From Alteromonadaceae bacterium (GTDB taxonomy: Bacteria; Pseudomonadota; Gammaproteobacteria; Enterobacterales; Alteromonadaceae): 64,000 nucleotides of DNA. Made by a program: the position numbers and the translations under genes. Positions 44,872-54,590 of the stretch are shown here, one piece after another (the first letter of the stretch is position 1; every line of letters begins with the position of its first letter). The stretch spans positions 22,259 to 86,258 of the forward strand of contig JABSOI010000025.1 in NCBI GenBank assembly GCA_013216015.1, given 5' to 3'. Under the pieces are notes generated by a model that did no database searches, was not told the DNA's origin, and saw only the letters and a list, made by a program, of their open reading frames with translations.

Positions 44872-45327
44872 ATGGACAGCAACCCTGATATTACCGATGA
44901 TTTTCTGGATAAAAAATGGCGCGAGCTTGAGGGAAAAGTTGAAACAGCAACCAAAGAAATCATTTCTGTCGAATTTAATAATTTAAAAGCAGAGCTTGCC
45001 CAAATAGCGGCAAAATTTGAAAATGGCAATTATGGTCAAGCCTTACAAACATCGTTAGAAAAATTAAAATCAGAAAGTGCTGACCAGCTCAAAGTATTGA
45101 ATAAAAAACAACAGCAAACGCGTATGTTGATGAATGAACTACAAGTAAAAATAGATAACATCAATGACGAAAATTTAAAAAAAGCATTTAGTAGCTTAAA
45201 AAATAGTGTTGACCAAACCGATGAAAAGTTAACTGCTATCAGCACGTCAGTACTCAATTATTCCGATAAAGCTGGAAAGATCATTACCAATACCTTAATG
45301 AAATCAGTTATTGGTGCGGTGCCATAA
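44872..45327 (+). CDS. unknown soluble coiled-coil protein
   Basis: I chose ATG at 44872 (MDSNPDITDDFLDKKWRE), with TTGGAGAAT as ribosome-binding site; a TTG four codons earlier lies within that site. This gives 151 residues, entirely hydrophilic and helical (KVETATKEIISVEFNNLK, ESADQLKVLNKKQQQTRM), without signal or membrane segment. It completes the operon begun at 42548. The C-terminus (IITNTLMKSVIGAVP) echoes LLKAVIGNIP in the lipoprotein, perhaps a shared motif. No family is recognised. Confidence 0.6.
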   Translation: MDSNPDITDDFLDKKWRELEGKVETATKEIISVEFNNLKAELAQIAAKFENGNYGQALQTSLEKLKSESADQLKVLNKKQQQTRMLMNELQVKIDNINDENLKKAFSSLKNSVDQTDEKLTAISTSVLNYSDKAGKIITNTLMKSVIGAVP

Positions 45328-45424
45328 AGTTTAAGTATTCAATTTTGTTAGCGCAGACCAATAGAAATATCAACAGGACTTATTTCATTTAAAATAAGTC
45401 CTGTGTTATAAAAATTTATTAAAT

Positions 45425-45475
45425 GTATCTTAACTTTCTAATATTTTAACTTTCTAATATTTTAGCTTTCTAAAT
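45425..45475. repeat. tandem repeat of CTTTCTAATATTTTAA
   Basis: Two to three copies of a 16-17-base unit (CTTTCTAATATTTTAA) lie just downstream of the NSS transporter gene and run into its stop. Confidence 0.7.
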
Positions 45476-46816
45476 AGAATGATAGAAAACCATTGCTATG
45501 GCAGAAGGACAAATGAACTTGGTATACAAAGGCCATATTTTCCAGAACAGACTATGCTCAACAGTATAATTACCTTGCTTTATCTCATTTAATAAATCAT
45601 TTCGCTGCCATATCCAACCAACAAAAACACAACACAACATTGCAATAATTGGTTGACCGTATTGAGTTGATATCATTGCCACCAAATCCAACATAAATTC
45701 AATATTTAAAACAATAATGCTACTTAAGACAAAAATACCAAGTCCAATTAAGGTTGTTGCTTTTTCTCTGGCCATAGCATGTCGTTCAACAACATACGAA
45801 ACAGGGCCTTCAAGCATAGAGATTGAAGAAGTCAGTGCCGCAATAGACATTAGTACAAAAAATGCAAAACCAACAAACAGACCAACAGCTCCCATTCCTT
45901 CGAATAATGACGGTAATACTGTAAATACCAGGCTTGATCCTGAAATCAAACTGCCATCTTCGGCAAAAATTGCAACGCCTTGTGCTTGAGCCACATACAT
46001 AGATGGAATGATCAGCAAACCAGCTAGAAAAGCGATTGACACATCAATCAGGGTTACTTGTGCACCTAATGTCACCAAATTTTCACTTTTAGCAATGTAA
46101 GAGCCATAAATAACCATAACACTGGTGCCTAATGACAATGAAAAAAATGCTTGCCCTAAAGCACTGATCAACAACTCTGGCTCTAAAACTCTCGATATAT
46201 CAGGATTCAAATAAGCATTTAGGCCTTCAGTGGCACCATCTAAAGTCATCACATAAATAATGAGCAAAATCAGCAAGCCAATTAATAATGGCATCAAACG
46301 TTTCGACCATTTTTCAATACCCTGCTCGACGCCACTACGGATAATTGAAACAGTCAGTACCATAAATATCGAAGTAAATAATAAATTACGAACTAACGAT
46401 TGTGAGATAAGCCAGTCAGCACTGCCATCAAGACCTGCAAATCTGGCAACAGGCTCTATTGCGTACGACATCATCCAACCCGCAAGAATGCCATAAAAGC
46501 TTAAAATAAGCGCTGCACAAATAATACCGCCAAAACCAACGAAAAACGCAAAACGTTTTTGCCAAAGTGTACGGGACATTTTTTGTAAAGAAGTCACCGC
46601 GTTTGCCTGACCATAACGACCAATTAGCAACTCAGCCATAAAAGCAGGATAAGCAAGACAAAAAGCTAAAATAAGATAAACAAGTACAAAAGCAGCACCA
46701 CCATTACTTGCGGTCTGGGTTGGAAATCCCCAAATATTGCCCAAACCTACAGCAGATCCCGCCGCCGCCATTATAAAACCTAACCGAGAACTAAACCCAC
46801 TTCTAGCAACACTCAT
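45470..46816 (-). CDS. sodium-dependent transporter, NSS (SNF) family
   Basis: This 448-residue inner-membrane protein has about 11 helices, fitting the bacterial neurotransmitter:sodium symporters. It starts with the signature SRLGFIMAAAGSAVGLGNIW (12-31) and NGGAAFVLVYL, which contain sodium-site residues of helix 1. Further motifs are QAFFSLSLGTSVMVIYGSYI and ALTSSISMLEGPVSYVVER. Such carriers take up amino acids or similar compounds with Na+. The substrate is not readable. It is monocistronic. Confidence 0.9.
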   Translation of the reverse strand: MSVARSGFSSRLGFIMAAAGSAVGLGNIWGFPTQTASNGGAAFVLVYLILAFCLAYPAFMAELLIGRYGQANAVTSLQKMSRTLWQKRFAFFVGFGGIICAALILSFYGILAGWMMSYAIEPVARFAGLDGSADWLISQSLVRNLLFTSIFMVLTVSIIRSGVEQGIEKWSKRLMPLLIGLLILLIIYVMTLDGATEGLNAYLNPDISRVLEPELLISALGQAFFSLSLGTSVMVIYGSYIAKSENLVTLGAQVTLIDVSIAFLAGLLIIPSMYVAQAQGVAIFAEDGSLISGSSLVFTVLPSLFEGMGAVGLFVGFAFFVLMSIAALTSSISMLEGPVSYVVERHAMAREKATTLIGLGIFVLSSIIVLNIEFMLDLVAMISTQYGQPIIAMLCCVFVGWIWQRNDLLNEIKQGNYTVEHSLFWKIWPLYTKFICPSAIAMVFYHSI

Positions 46817-47051
46817 GCATTTTCATCTTTATTATTATTTAATGCGCTCTAATCTACTTAATGTCGCGACAAAAAAATAGAGTAAAACATATAGTTTTAA
46901 CAATATTTTAGATACTAAACTTACCGAACGTGTAAAGTAATGGTTACTAATGGAGCTAATCCAAATGAAATAGTAAATAAAATCAACTGGCTATAACGAT
47001 TTTTAAAGGAGGGTATTTGATGTGGTGTAACATATTAGATGAAATAACATT

Positions 47052-47298
47052 GGCTATGTCCCAGTTAACTGTGTCTGTAATAGTTGTAGGATGGGTTAAC
47101 CAGCGGCGTAACCCATAATATTTGGTAACCACTCAGCCGTTAACCACCTGATAAATCTTGGTTTTGATGGGTTACGCCTGCGCCTGACCCATCCTACGCG
47201 GTAAAATTTTGATTTTATAAAAGTTAAGTTGGTTTTAGCTAATAAGCATTATAAAACAATTTATTATAGTTTCAGCAACACTTAACTGGGACATAGCC
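47052..47298. mobile_element. MITE-like element, family 2, copy 2
   Basis: Termini are GGCTATGTCCCAGTTAACTG on the left and CACTTAACTGGGACATAGCC on the right, an almost perfect 20-base inverted repeat. Two REP-like palindromes (47086-47117 and 47165-47197) lie inside in opposite orientation. The right half is nearly identical to the copy at 17395-17643. TAACATT is found on both sides, with a small offset, as a possible target duplication. Confidence 0.78.
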
Positions 47299-47421
47299 AG
47301 TAACATTGCAATGATGGGCGACACTTTTGTCTCACCCATCATATTATATGAACTGTTTTCAATAATGAATCATTAAGGGTATATTTAAGATGAAATTAAA
47401 CCCTGTCAGATTAAAGACGTA

Positions 47422-47904
47422 TTAATCTCTGAAATTATTAAATTGAAAAGACTGTTCTAAATCGGCTTCACGAATTAACTGCATTACCGCTTGTAAATCG
47501 TCACGTTTCTTTCCTGTCACGCGAACTTGCTCACCTTGAATACTTGCCTGTACTTTTAACTTGGCATCTTTGATCAATTTAACGATTTTTTTAGCAACCG
47601 GCTGCTCAATTCCTTCAGCAAAAGTTACCTGCTGACTAAAAGTTTTACCTGTATGCACGGCATTGCCAATCGTCATTGCTTTGGCATCAATTTTACGCTT
47701 TGCTAACTGAGTGCGCAAAATATCCTGCATCTGAGTTAATTGAAAATCAGCCTCAGCCTTTACTGTAATAGCTGGTGACTTCCATTCAAAACTCGCATCT
47801 ACTCCGCGAAAATCAAAGCGGGTCGTCAATTCACGACTCGCATTTTGGATGGCGTTTCTTACTTCTTCCAAATCAGTTTCTGACACAATATCTAATGAAG
47901 GCAT
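47422..47904 (-). CDS. yajQ: YajQ-family nucleotide/c-di-GMP-binding protein
   Basis: This 160-residue protein starts [20 protein letters not shown], followed by [17 protein letters not shown] and the end [18 protein letters not shown](QFNNFRD). It is complete and highly conserved. YajQ-like proteins bind cyclic di-GMP in Xanthomonas and Pseudomonas and act with transcription factors; in other species they bind ATP/GTP. It is monocistronic. A family-2 element lies downstream. Confidence 0.95.
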   Translation of the reverse strand: MPSLDIVSETDLEEVRNAIQNASRELTTRFDFRGVDASFEWKSPAITVKAEADFQLTQMQDILRTQLAKRKIDAKAMTIGNAVHTGKTFSQQVTFAEGIEQPVAKKIVKLIKDAKLKVQASIQGEQVRVTGKKRDDLQAVMQLIREADLEQSFQFNNFRD

Positions 47905-48182
47905 ATCTAATTTCTCAAGCTAATGTAAATTATCATTAATACCCAAGTAGTTGGATATATATTCTAGAGAATATAATAACAAAGCAATCTATCAATACCA
48001 AGAAAGTAATGGCATCAATTAAAACTCTTACGATAATTACTCTCATCCAACTTATCTAACGAATTTATTTAACTAATTTTCTAACTAAACAACACGGAAA
48101 ATATAACAATTTTACAACAATGGCATATCAAAACAATCACGTGTTATAATTATATAAATTTTTTACTGTTTAATTCCACTTA

Positions 48183-48575
48183 ATGAAAAGACATCAACAT
48201 TTACTATTTCTGCTATTGTTCCTTATGTGTTTCATCGCACTATTTATTTTTGATGATGTCAGAAATCTTTTATTTATACATACCAAATTCGACACTATTG
48301 GTCATATTATCGGCTTTTTTTGTTTAACATGGCTCCTGCATAGCCTGTTGAAATTCCCGTTGTTCAAAATAGGGATCTGTTTAATTTTTTATGGTGCGTT
48401 GAGTGAACTAGGCCAATATTACTTAGGTTTCAGAAATGGCGATTTCAAGGATTTTATTGCAGATATTATTGGTATATTGTTTTTCGTCTTACTAAAATGC
48501 TTAAATGTTGTCTACAGCAACACTTTCTACGACAAAACAGCTTTAAACAAAAAAGATGGTGATTCGAAATTGTGA
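48183..48575 (+). CDS. VanZ-like membrane protein
   Basis: This 130-residue protein has three to four membrane helices (about residues 6-24, 38-55, 62-80 and 92-112). The motif HTKFDTIGHIIGFF at the start of helix 2 and GALSELGQYYLGFRNGDFKD in the C-terminal half are typical of the VanZ-like family. It is related by name to teicoplanin-resistance VanZ, but its function in Gram-negatives is unknown. It lies 50 bases before the panE-like gene on the same strand, separated by a TAAGTAACA repeat. Confidence 0.8.
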   Translation: MKRHQHLLFLLLFLMCFIALFIFDDVRNLLFIHTKFDTIGHIIGFFCLTWLLHSLLKFPLFKIGICLIFYGALSELGQYYLGFRNGDFKDFIADIIGILFFVLLKCLNVVYSNTFYDKTALNKKDGDSKL

Positions 48576-48589
48576 TCAGCCAACAAAGC

Positions 48590-48626
48590 TACATAAGTAA
48601 CATAAGTAACATAAGTAACATAAGTA
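48590..48626. repeat. 10-base tandem repeat (ATAAGTAACA) between vanZ-like and panE genes
   Basis: Three to four copies of ATAAGTAACA run up to the ATG of the next gene, in the place where its ribosome-binding site should be. Copy number could change spacing to the ribosome-binding site. Confidence 0.8.
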
Positions 48627-49607
48627 ATGAATAAAAATATTAATAACTACAATGAGAAAGACAATATTGTCATTGTTGGTCAAGGTGCCATCGGCCTACT
48701 TTGGTACAAACATGTTAAAAAAAACTGTCACAGCTCAGCTAACGTATCTTTGTTGACCTCAGCAAAAAAACATCAAAACCAATCAGCATTTACTTATACA
48801 AGTTTTAGCAATGTAACTGAAAATATAAAAATTAATCACACAAGTGAACAAGATTTAAAGTGTGCTAATATCATAATGTTATGTGTTAAATCTTACCAGA
48901 TTAGAAGCGCCATCGATAATATTTCCTTATCAATCCAACCACAATCTCAACTTGTCCTGTGCCACAACGGCATGGGCACACTGGCAGAACTACCTGAAAA
49001 AATAAAACAAGAGCATTCAATATATACCTTATTAATTACCCACGGCTGCCGAAAAATTGAAACCTGGCATATAAAACATACGGGGATAGGACAATGTGAC
49101 TTAGGTTTATTGGTGGATAAAATAAATAACCCTCAAGTTCATGCTCATGCTAAAACTAAAACTCACAATAATAGTCGCTTGAAAAACTTACTTAACAGCG
49201 CCATGCCCAAGGTACTTTTTCATGAAAACATTATGGAAAAACAATGGATAAAGCTAGCAATCAATTGTGTTATAAACCCAATAACGGCACTTAACAATAT
49301 TGATAATGGTGAGGTACTTGCTGACAAATATTCATCTGATATAGAGAAAATATTAAGGGAAATAATAACAGTTGCCACAGCTTGCGGGATTAATTTAATT
49401 TATGATGAACTGATTGTGCTGGTAAAAACAGTAGCCAAAAACACCGGAAAAAATTGCTCATCAATGCGCAGTGACATTTTAAATAAGCAAAAAACTGAAG
49501 TGGATTATATCAATGGTTATATTCACAAATTAGGGCTGGAATTTAATATTGCCACTCCTGAAAACTCCAACTTGTGGCAACAAATATCTGCGCTTCATCC
49601 TGCTTAA
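48627..49607 (+). CDS. panE: 2-dehydropantoate 2-reductase
   Basis: This 326-residue protein has the N-terminal NADP motif IVIVGQGAIGLLW (14-26) and the ApbA/PanE pattern NIIMLCVKSYQIRSAI, CHNGMG and EKQWIKLAINCVINPITAL, with the catalytic Lys in the last. It reduces ketopantoate to pantoate in coenzyme A synthesis. The C-terminal domain ends TEVDYINGYIHKLGLEFNI. A tandem repeat precedes the start. A REP-like unit follows. Confidence 0.88.
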   Translation: MNKNINNYNEKDNIVIVGQGAIGLLWYKHVKKNCHSSANVSLLTSAKKHQNQSAFTYTSFSNVTENIKINHTSEQDLKCANIIMLCVKSYQIRSAIDNISLSIQPQSQLVLCHNGMGTLAELPEKIKQEHSIYTLLITHGCRKIETWHIKHTGIGQCDLGLLVDKINNPQVHAHAKTKTHNNSRLKNLLNSAMPKVLFHENIMEKQWIKLAINCVINPITALNNIDNGEVLADKYSSDIEKILREIITVATACGINLIYDELIVLVKTVAKNTGKNCSSMRSDILNKQKTEVDYINGYIHKLGLEFNIATPENSNLWQQISALHPA

Positions 49608-49620
49608 ATGTTCCGGTAAT

Positions 49621-49650
49621 TGATGGGTTACGCCTGAGACCAACCCATCT
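49621..49650. repeat. single REP-like palindrome
   Basis: TGATGGGTTACGCCTGAGAC followed by CAACCCATCT is the unit found in the family-2 elements, here alone and degenerate between panE and thiI. Confidence 0.6.
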
Positions 49651-49697
49651 TGTAAAATCCACAAAACTACAAAACCACAAAACTGAGCAGATCTAAA

Positions 49698-51152
49698 TTA
49701 AGGACGGTAAACTTTTACATTTTTAAAACCGTTATCAATTAAATATAACGCTTGAAGTTTGCTCATCACGCCATGATCACAGTAAAGTAAATAATCTTTA
49801 CTCATGTCTAAATCGCCAAATTGAGTAACCAACTTATAAAATGGAATATGTTTAACTTCTACGTTATCAAGCTCTAATGGCTTATTTTCTTCTTCTTCCG
49901 GGCTACGAATATCAACAATAACTGCGTTATCGCCAATTTGCTCAACCATATCTACCGCTTTTATTTCTTCTTCTGTTTCTTTACCAATATCGCGAATATC
50001 AAAAACACGGGTTTGTGAAACAACCTTGTCTAAAATATCAAAATCAAAATTACCTTCTTCTTTTTCTATTTTAGATAAAACAGCTTTCACGGTAGGTTTT
50101 TTAGAAATAACACCACAATATTCGGGGATGGTTTTAGCAAAATCTTCTGTGCCAATCTTACGGGCAATATCAATTATATCTTGCTTATCATAAGCAACTA
50201 AAGGTCTTAAAATTAAAGTCTCGGTAACTCTGTTGATCACATTGAGGTTAGTTAAGGTTTGACTGGAAACTTGCCCTAAACTTTCACCAGTGACCAAAGC
50301 TTGAATGTTACCTTTAGCGGCAATAGTAGACGCAGCCCGCATCATCATACGTTTTAAAACTACCCCCATCTGACCATTTTCAACTTTCTCTAATATCTCA
50401 GCAACAACGGGTTCAAAATCAACGGCAAAAAACTTAATACGATGAGAAGCGCCAAATTTATTCCATAAATAATAACTAACTTGCTTAACACCAACTTCAT
50501 GGGCAGAGCCACCCAAATTAAAAAAACAATAATGAGTACGCGCACCCTTTTTAATCATCTGATAACTGGCAACGCCAGAGTCAAAGCCGCCAGACATTAG
50601 TGACAGCACGTCTTCTTGAGTTGCTATCGGAAAACCGCCTAAACCTTTATGACGTTCATTGACAATAAAAAGATTGTCATTTTTGATTTCCAGACGAACA
50701 GTCACATCCGGTTTGCTTAGCTTCACTTTCGCGCTTTCAACATTTTGGTTTAAACCACCACCAACATACTGTTCAACTTTTAAAGAATTAAAGTCATGAT
50801 TTCCTGTACGTTTAACTCGTACACAAAAAGTTTTATTTTCAATGTTTTTAGCATGAACCGCTAATGTCTTTTCGAAAATATCATGCACATCGGTAAAATC
50901 GGTTTGCTGCACTTCCAGGAACATCGGCACACCCGGAATACATTTTAGTGCATCAATTAGCAATAAACGATTTTCTGGGCTGTCATTTTTTGTATTAACT
51001 TCAATATTGTCCCAATTAAGGCGAGTCGTTACTTGCTCATCAACACGACGTAAGACGTTTTTAATATTTGACTCTAGTATTTTAGTAAAACGTTTACGAA
51101 CAGGACGGCTCTTGATCGTAATTTCAGCCTGTAACTTAACAATGAATTTCAT
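49698..51152 (-). CDS. thiI: tRNA 4-thiouridine synthase / sulfurtransferase
   Basis: I chose ATG at 51152 ([19 protein letters not shown]), which matches the E. coli start; the frame is open five codons further to a GTG. It gives 484 residues: NFLD/THUMP region (about 1-165), PP-loop adenylation motif SGGFDSG (187-193), IPEYCGVIS (the disulfide-partner Cys) and a C-terminal rhodanese domain with persulfide Cys458 (YCDHGVMS). It forms s4U8 in tRNA and, through the rhodanese domain, supplies sulfur for thiamine thiazole. All catalytic cysteines are present. It is monocistronic. Confidence 0.96.
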   Translation of the reverse strand: MKFIVKLQAEITIKSRPVRKRFTKILESNIKNVLRRVDEQVTTRLNWDNIEVNTKNDSPENRLLLIDALKCIPGVPMFLEVQQTDFTDVHDIFEKTLAVHAKNIENKTFCVRVKRTGNHDFNSLKVEQYVGGGLNQNVESAKVKLSKPDVTVRLEIKNDNLFIVNERHKGLGGFPIATQEDVLSLMSGGFDSGVASYQMIKKGARTHYCFFNLGGSAHEVGVKQVSYYLWNKFGASHRIKFFAVDFEPVVAEILEKVENGQMGVVLKRMMMRAASTIAAKGNIQALVTGESLGQVSSQTLTNLNVINRVTETLILRPLVAYDKQDIIDIARKIGTEDFAKTIPEYCGVISKKPTVKAVLSKIEKEEGNFDFDILDKVVSQTRVFDIRDIGKETEEEIKAVDMVEQIGDNAVIVDIRSPEEEENKPLELDNVEVKHIPFYKLVTQFGDLDMSKDYLLYCDHGVMSKLQALYLIDNGFKNVKVYRP

Positions 51153-51214
51153 TAACAATAACACCACAAAAAATAATGGCGCGAATTATACACGAAAAAT
51201 AGAAAAGAGATATA

Positions 51215-51375
51215 TATACCCGTAATCATTCAAGATGCAGGTTTTGAAGCGTTTTAAAAGATTATCTACTGCGTTGCTTTCAATCCCAATAGCCAGCTAT
51301 TGCTCAATCAAGCGCCTTTTAGATAAGCTTTTAAATTCACCTCAAATTCCTGCATCTTGAATGACCACGGGTATA
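51215..51375. mobile_element. inverted-repeat element, family 3, member at 51.3 kb
   Basis: The ends TATACCCGTAATCATTCAAG and CTTGAATGACCACGGGTATA belong to inverted repeats of 27 bases with two mismatches. The centre holds CCAATAGCCAGCTATTG (core 51280-51307), whose reverse complement is found in the element at 56574-56742. It is 161 bp and non-coding. It lies between pomB and thiI. Confidence 0.7.
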
Positions 51376-51439
51376 GACAAAATATATAGTGTCCCGGAAG
51401 GACACTATATGGACAAACAAATTAAAAGCTTGAGTATAC

Positions 51440-52387
51440 CTAATCCAGAACACTGATAGGATCAGTTTCTTTTGCCTTACCTTGATTAATTGAAATTTCT
51501 ACACGACGATTCCGACGTCGATTCAGTGCATTGTTGTTAGGCACCAGCGGACGCGTATCAGCATGACCAACAACCAATATTCTGGAAGGGTCCAAATCTT
51601 CTACCTTCGTTAGGATATGAGTTATCGCCACGGCCCTTTTACTGGATAAATCCCAATTCGAGGCATAAATTTCATTCGAAATCCCTTGATTATCAGTATG
51701 ACCTGACACCATAATTTCACCGGGAATGGTAACAAGTAACTCGCCAATTTCACGGATAATAGGTTTAAATTGCGGTTGTAAAAATGCAGAGCCCGCAGGA
51801 AAAGAACCATTTTCACGAATACGGATCACTATTTGCTGCCCTAAAGACTCTAACTCAATTGCGCCATCTTGTATTTGTTGTTCTAATTGTTGCGCTATTT
51901 TCTTAACTAACTCATCCATTCGATCTTGTTCGGCTTGTTCCAGTGCATCATTAGCTGCTTGCGTCATTTGCTCTGTTCGCAAATCATCAGTGCTTTGAGA
52001 TTGCCCGCCACGTTCTTCGCCTCTTTGATCTTGACGACCACCAGACGAAGTTTCATCACCCGCTTGAAATTCCAACGTTTGCTGAGTCATTTCAGTGGTT
52101 TGCTGCTCAATAACTTGAATAGGAGTAGGATCAGGTTTACCGGGACGGAATTCTTGCGCAATAATACTGGTGCCTTTTGGAATATCTTTTACTTCAATTT
52201 TATTTTGCACGCCAAATGCAAACTTCATTGAACCTGCTATTTGCTTAAACTTTAAAACATCCATTTCAGAAAAAGATAACAACAAAACAAAAAAACACAT
52301 TAATAAAGACATTAAATCAGCAAAAGTTCCCATCCACGCAGGCAAACCAGGACGGGGACATTTACATTTATCTAACATATCAGACAT
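51440..52387 (-). CDS. pomB: sodium-driven flagellar stator protein PomB
   Basis: This 315-residue protein has an N-terminal membrane helix (about residues 20-40) with the ion-binding Asp24 (TFADLMSLLMCFFVLLL), a plug/linker region rich in Gln and Glu (about 80-160) and a C-terminal OmpA-like peptidoglycan-binding domain (SGHTDNQGISNEIY). The sequence near the helix and the N-terminal CKCPRPGLPAWMGTFADL are PomB- rather than MotB-like. It is the stator partner of PomA, 12 bases downstream of pomA. Confidence 0.94.
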   Translation of the reverse strand: MSDMLDKCKCPRPGLPAWMGTFADLMSLLMCFFVLLLSFSEMDVLKFKQIAGSMKFAFGVQNKIEVKDIPKGTSIIAQEFRPGKPDPTPIQVIEQQTTEMTQQTLEFQAGDETSSGGRQDQRGEERGGQSQSTDDLRTEQMTQAANDALEQAEQDRMDELVKKIAQQLEQQIQDGAIELESLGQQIVIRIRENGSFPAGSAFLQPQFKPIIREIGELLVTIPGEIMVSGHTDNQGISNEIYASNWDLSSKRAVAITHILTKVEDLDPSRILVVGHADTRPLVPNNNALNRRRNRRVEISINQGKAKETDPISVLD

Positions 52388-52399
52388 GACTTACTCCCC

Positions 52400-53164
52400 T
52401 TAGTCATCCATAGTATTGACTGAGCGTTTACCTTCAGCGAGATAGTTTTTTAATAACCCCTCAATAACTCTTGGATTTTGACCATCTTGAATACCTAACA
52501 CAGCATCCAATATAAGTTGTTGATTCATTTTCTCTTCAGCTACACGCAGCTTTAATTTATTTGATAACGGTATCGCAATAACATTAGCCAAAAAAGCACC
52601 GTAAAGCGTTGTTAACAAGGCTACAGCCATTGCAGGACCAATTGATTTTGGATCATCCATATTTGACAACATCGCTACAAGACCGATAAGCGTACCTATC
52701 ATTCCCATTGCAGGAGCAACCTCTCCCAAAGCCATCAACATACCTATACCGGTTTCATGCCTTTGTGTTGTTAATGAAATATCTTTTTGCAATGTTACCC
52801 TGACCACGTCTGCATCATGGCCATCTACCAACATATCGACACCTTTTTGCATAAATGAATTTGAAATTTCTGCTTCTTCAAGCGCTAAAAAACCACCTTT
52901 GCGGGCTGCGTCAGCCATATCAACCGCTTTTTCGATTAATTCTTCCGGCCTTTCTAACTTAAATAAAAATGCTTTCCCAATAATTTTACCAATACCAAAA
53001 AACTGCCCTAAGTTATAATTGGACAAAACAACAAATAAAGAGCCACCAAAAACAATGATAATAGACTGAGTATCGACAAACATCCCGATGTCACCAGATA
53101 ATATCATTGCAGCAATGAGTAATCCGATAGCCCCTAACACGCCGACTATTGTAGCTAAATCCAC
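52400..53164 (-). CDS. pomA: sodium-driven flagellar stator protein PomA
   Basis: This 254-residue protein starts at GTG 53164 after GGGAG. It has four membrane helices: about 1-20, 30-50, 150-170 and 182-205. The cytoplasmic loop between helices 2 and 3 carries the torque-generating charged residues, and motifs EVAPAMGMIGTLIGLVAML and DDPKSIGPAMAVALLTTLYG mark MotA/TolQ/ExbB channels of the PomA type. With PomB it forms the Na+-driven motor stator. A sodium motor fits a marine or saline habitat. Confidence 0.94.
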   Translation of the reverse strand: MDLATIVGVLGAIGLLIAAMILSGDIGMFVDTQSIIIVFGGSLFVVLSNYNLGQFFGIGKIIGKAFLFKLERPEELIEKAVDMADAARKGGFLALEEAEISNSFMQKGVDMLVDGHDADVVRVTLQKDISLTTQRHETGIGMLMALGEVAPAMGMIGTLIGLVAMLSNMDDPKSIGPAMAVALLTTLYGAFLANVIAIPLSNKLKLRVAEEKMNQQLILDAVLGIQDGQNPRVIEGLLKNYLAEGKRSVNTMDD

Positions 53165-53379
53165 AAAAAACTCCCGTTAACATATGCAGTACCTAATGAT
53201 AATACATTAAATTATAAGATACGCGAATAGTATAATTTATCCTATCCTTATATTATCGCCCAGCCACTCAATTACTTAACCCTGAAATAAAACTATTTTT
53301 TCCACCTTAGCCAATTGACCCCAGCGTCTAGCTAAGGTAAGTTTGCGGCTAGGTAATTCATCTGAACTGCGACAAACCC

Positions 53380-53631
53380 ATGGCCAAGAAAAAAATAGAG
53401 AATTTAAGCTTTGAAGAATCATTGACTGAATTAGAAAATATAGTTCAAAACCTGGAACAGGGAGAACTAAGTTTAGAAGAGTCTATGACCTTGTTTGAAC
53501 GAGGGTTAAACCTCAGTCAAAGTAGTCAGGTTAAACTGCAGGATGCAGAACAGAAAATTAAAATATTGCTTGAAAAAAATGGTGAAATGCAGCTGGAAAA
53601 CTTTCAATTATCCCAGAGTTCTGATTCGTGA
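53380..53631 (+). CDS. xseB: exodeoxyribonuclease VII small subunit
   Basis: This 83-residue protein shows the standard XseB sequence: LSFEESLTELENIVQNLEQG, LSLEESMTLFERGLNLSQSS and KLQDAEQKIKILLEKNGE. It associates with XseA to degrade single-stranded DNA. The stop overlaps the ispA start by four bases (GTGA), the classic xseB-ispA-dxs arrangement. Confidence 0.95.
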   Translation: MAKKKIENLSFEESLTELENIVQNLEQGELSLEESMTLFERGLNLSQSSQVKLQDAEQKIKILLEKNGEMQLENFQLSQSSDS

Positions 53632-54518
53632 ATAAACTTGAAAATTTAGCTCAATATCAAATACGTATTAATCAGTTGCTGGCTAATAAACTGGCTCAGC
53701 TCCCGGTGAACGATACAAAGCTTTTAGAAGCTATGCAGTACGGATTGCTGATTGGCGGCAAACGTATGCGCCCGTATTTAGCCTATATTACCGGTGAGAT
53801 GCTTGAACTGGATATGAATGATATAGATGGTATCGCTGCTGCTTTAGAATGTATTCACGCTTATTCTTTACTACACGATGATTTACCTGCTATGGATAAC
53901 GACGACCTTCGACGGGGAAAACCGACTTGTCACAAAGCATTTAACGAGGCAACGGCAATATTAGCGGGTGATAGCTTGCAAACTCTGGCATTTGATATTT
54001 TGGCTCATCATAATTTTTCTGCCGGGATTGAAAATAAACGCATTACATTGATTAAACATTTAGTGAATGCATCGGGTTATCAAGGTATGTGTGGTGGACA
54101 AGCGCTTGATTTATCGGCAACGAACCAATCAATATCATTAACACAATTAGAGAAGCTGCACTCACTGAAAACTGGCGCTTTATTACAAGCCTGCGTACTC
54201 ATGGCAGCTGAATGCAGTAATAAAATAACATCAGACGAAAAACAAAAACTTAACCAATACGCAAAAGCAATTGGTTTAGCTTATCAAGTAAGGGATGACA
54301 TTATTGATATTACTTCCAGTGATGATGAATTAGGAAAACCAGCAGGTTCAGATATAACAGCTAATAAAAGTACCTACCCTGCACTGCTTGGTTTACATGG
54401 TGCGCGGAAAAAAACGGAAAACTTATACCAACAAGCACTTCAAGCTTTGTCTAGTTTGCCCTACAATACACAAAACTTATCAGACTTTGCGTCTTTTATT
54501 GTACATCGCACTAGTTAA
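53628..54518 (+). CDS. ispA: farnesyl diphosphate synthase
   Basis: This 296-residue prenyl synthase has a GTG start. The first aspartate-rich motif is DDLPAMD (84-90) and the second DDIID lies in YQVRDDIIDITSSDDELGKP. LLIGGKRMRPYL before the first motif is the IPP-binding region. It condenses IPP with DMAPP/GPP to FPP for quinone, undecaprenyl and other isoprenoids. It overlaps xseB and precedes dxs by about 70 bases. Confidence 0.95.
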   Translation: MNKLENLAQYQIRINQLLANKLAQLPVNDTKLLEAMQYGLLIGGKRMRPYLAYITGEMLELDMNDIDGIAAALECIHAYSLLHDDLPAMDNDDLRRGKPTCHKAFNEATAILAGDSLQTLAFDILAHHNFSAGIENKRITLIKHLVNASGYQGMCGGQALDLSATNQSISLTQLEKLHSLKTGALLQACVLMAAECSNKITSDEKQKLNQYAKAIGLAYQVRDDIIDITSSDDELGKPAGSDITANKSTYPALLGLHGARKKTENLYQQALQALSSLPYNTQNLSDFASFIVHRTS

Positions 54519-54590
54519 TTAACAATTTTTGTCTATCATTTAGTGCTTGAATACCAGATTAACAACCCAGAAGTTACGCTAATAATAATT

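Noticed and set aside
42548..45327. Three-gene operon considered as a tripartite alpha-helical pore-forming toxin
   Set aside because: The helical content is suggestive, but the soluble and lipoprotein members lack the hydrophobic head segments expected of that toxin class, so I left it as unknown.
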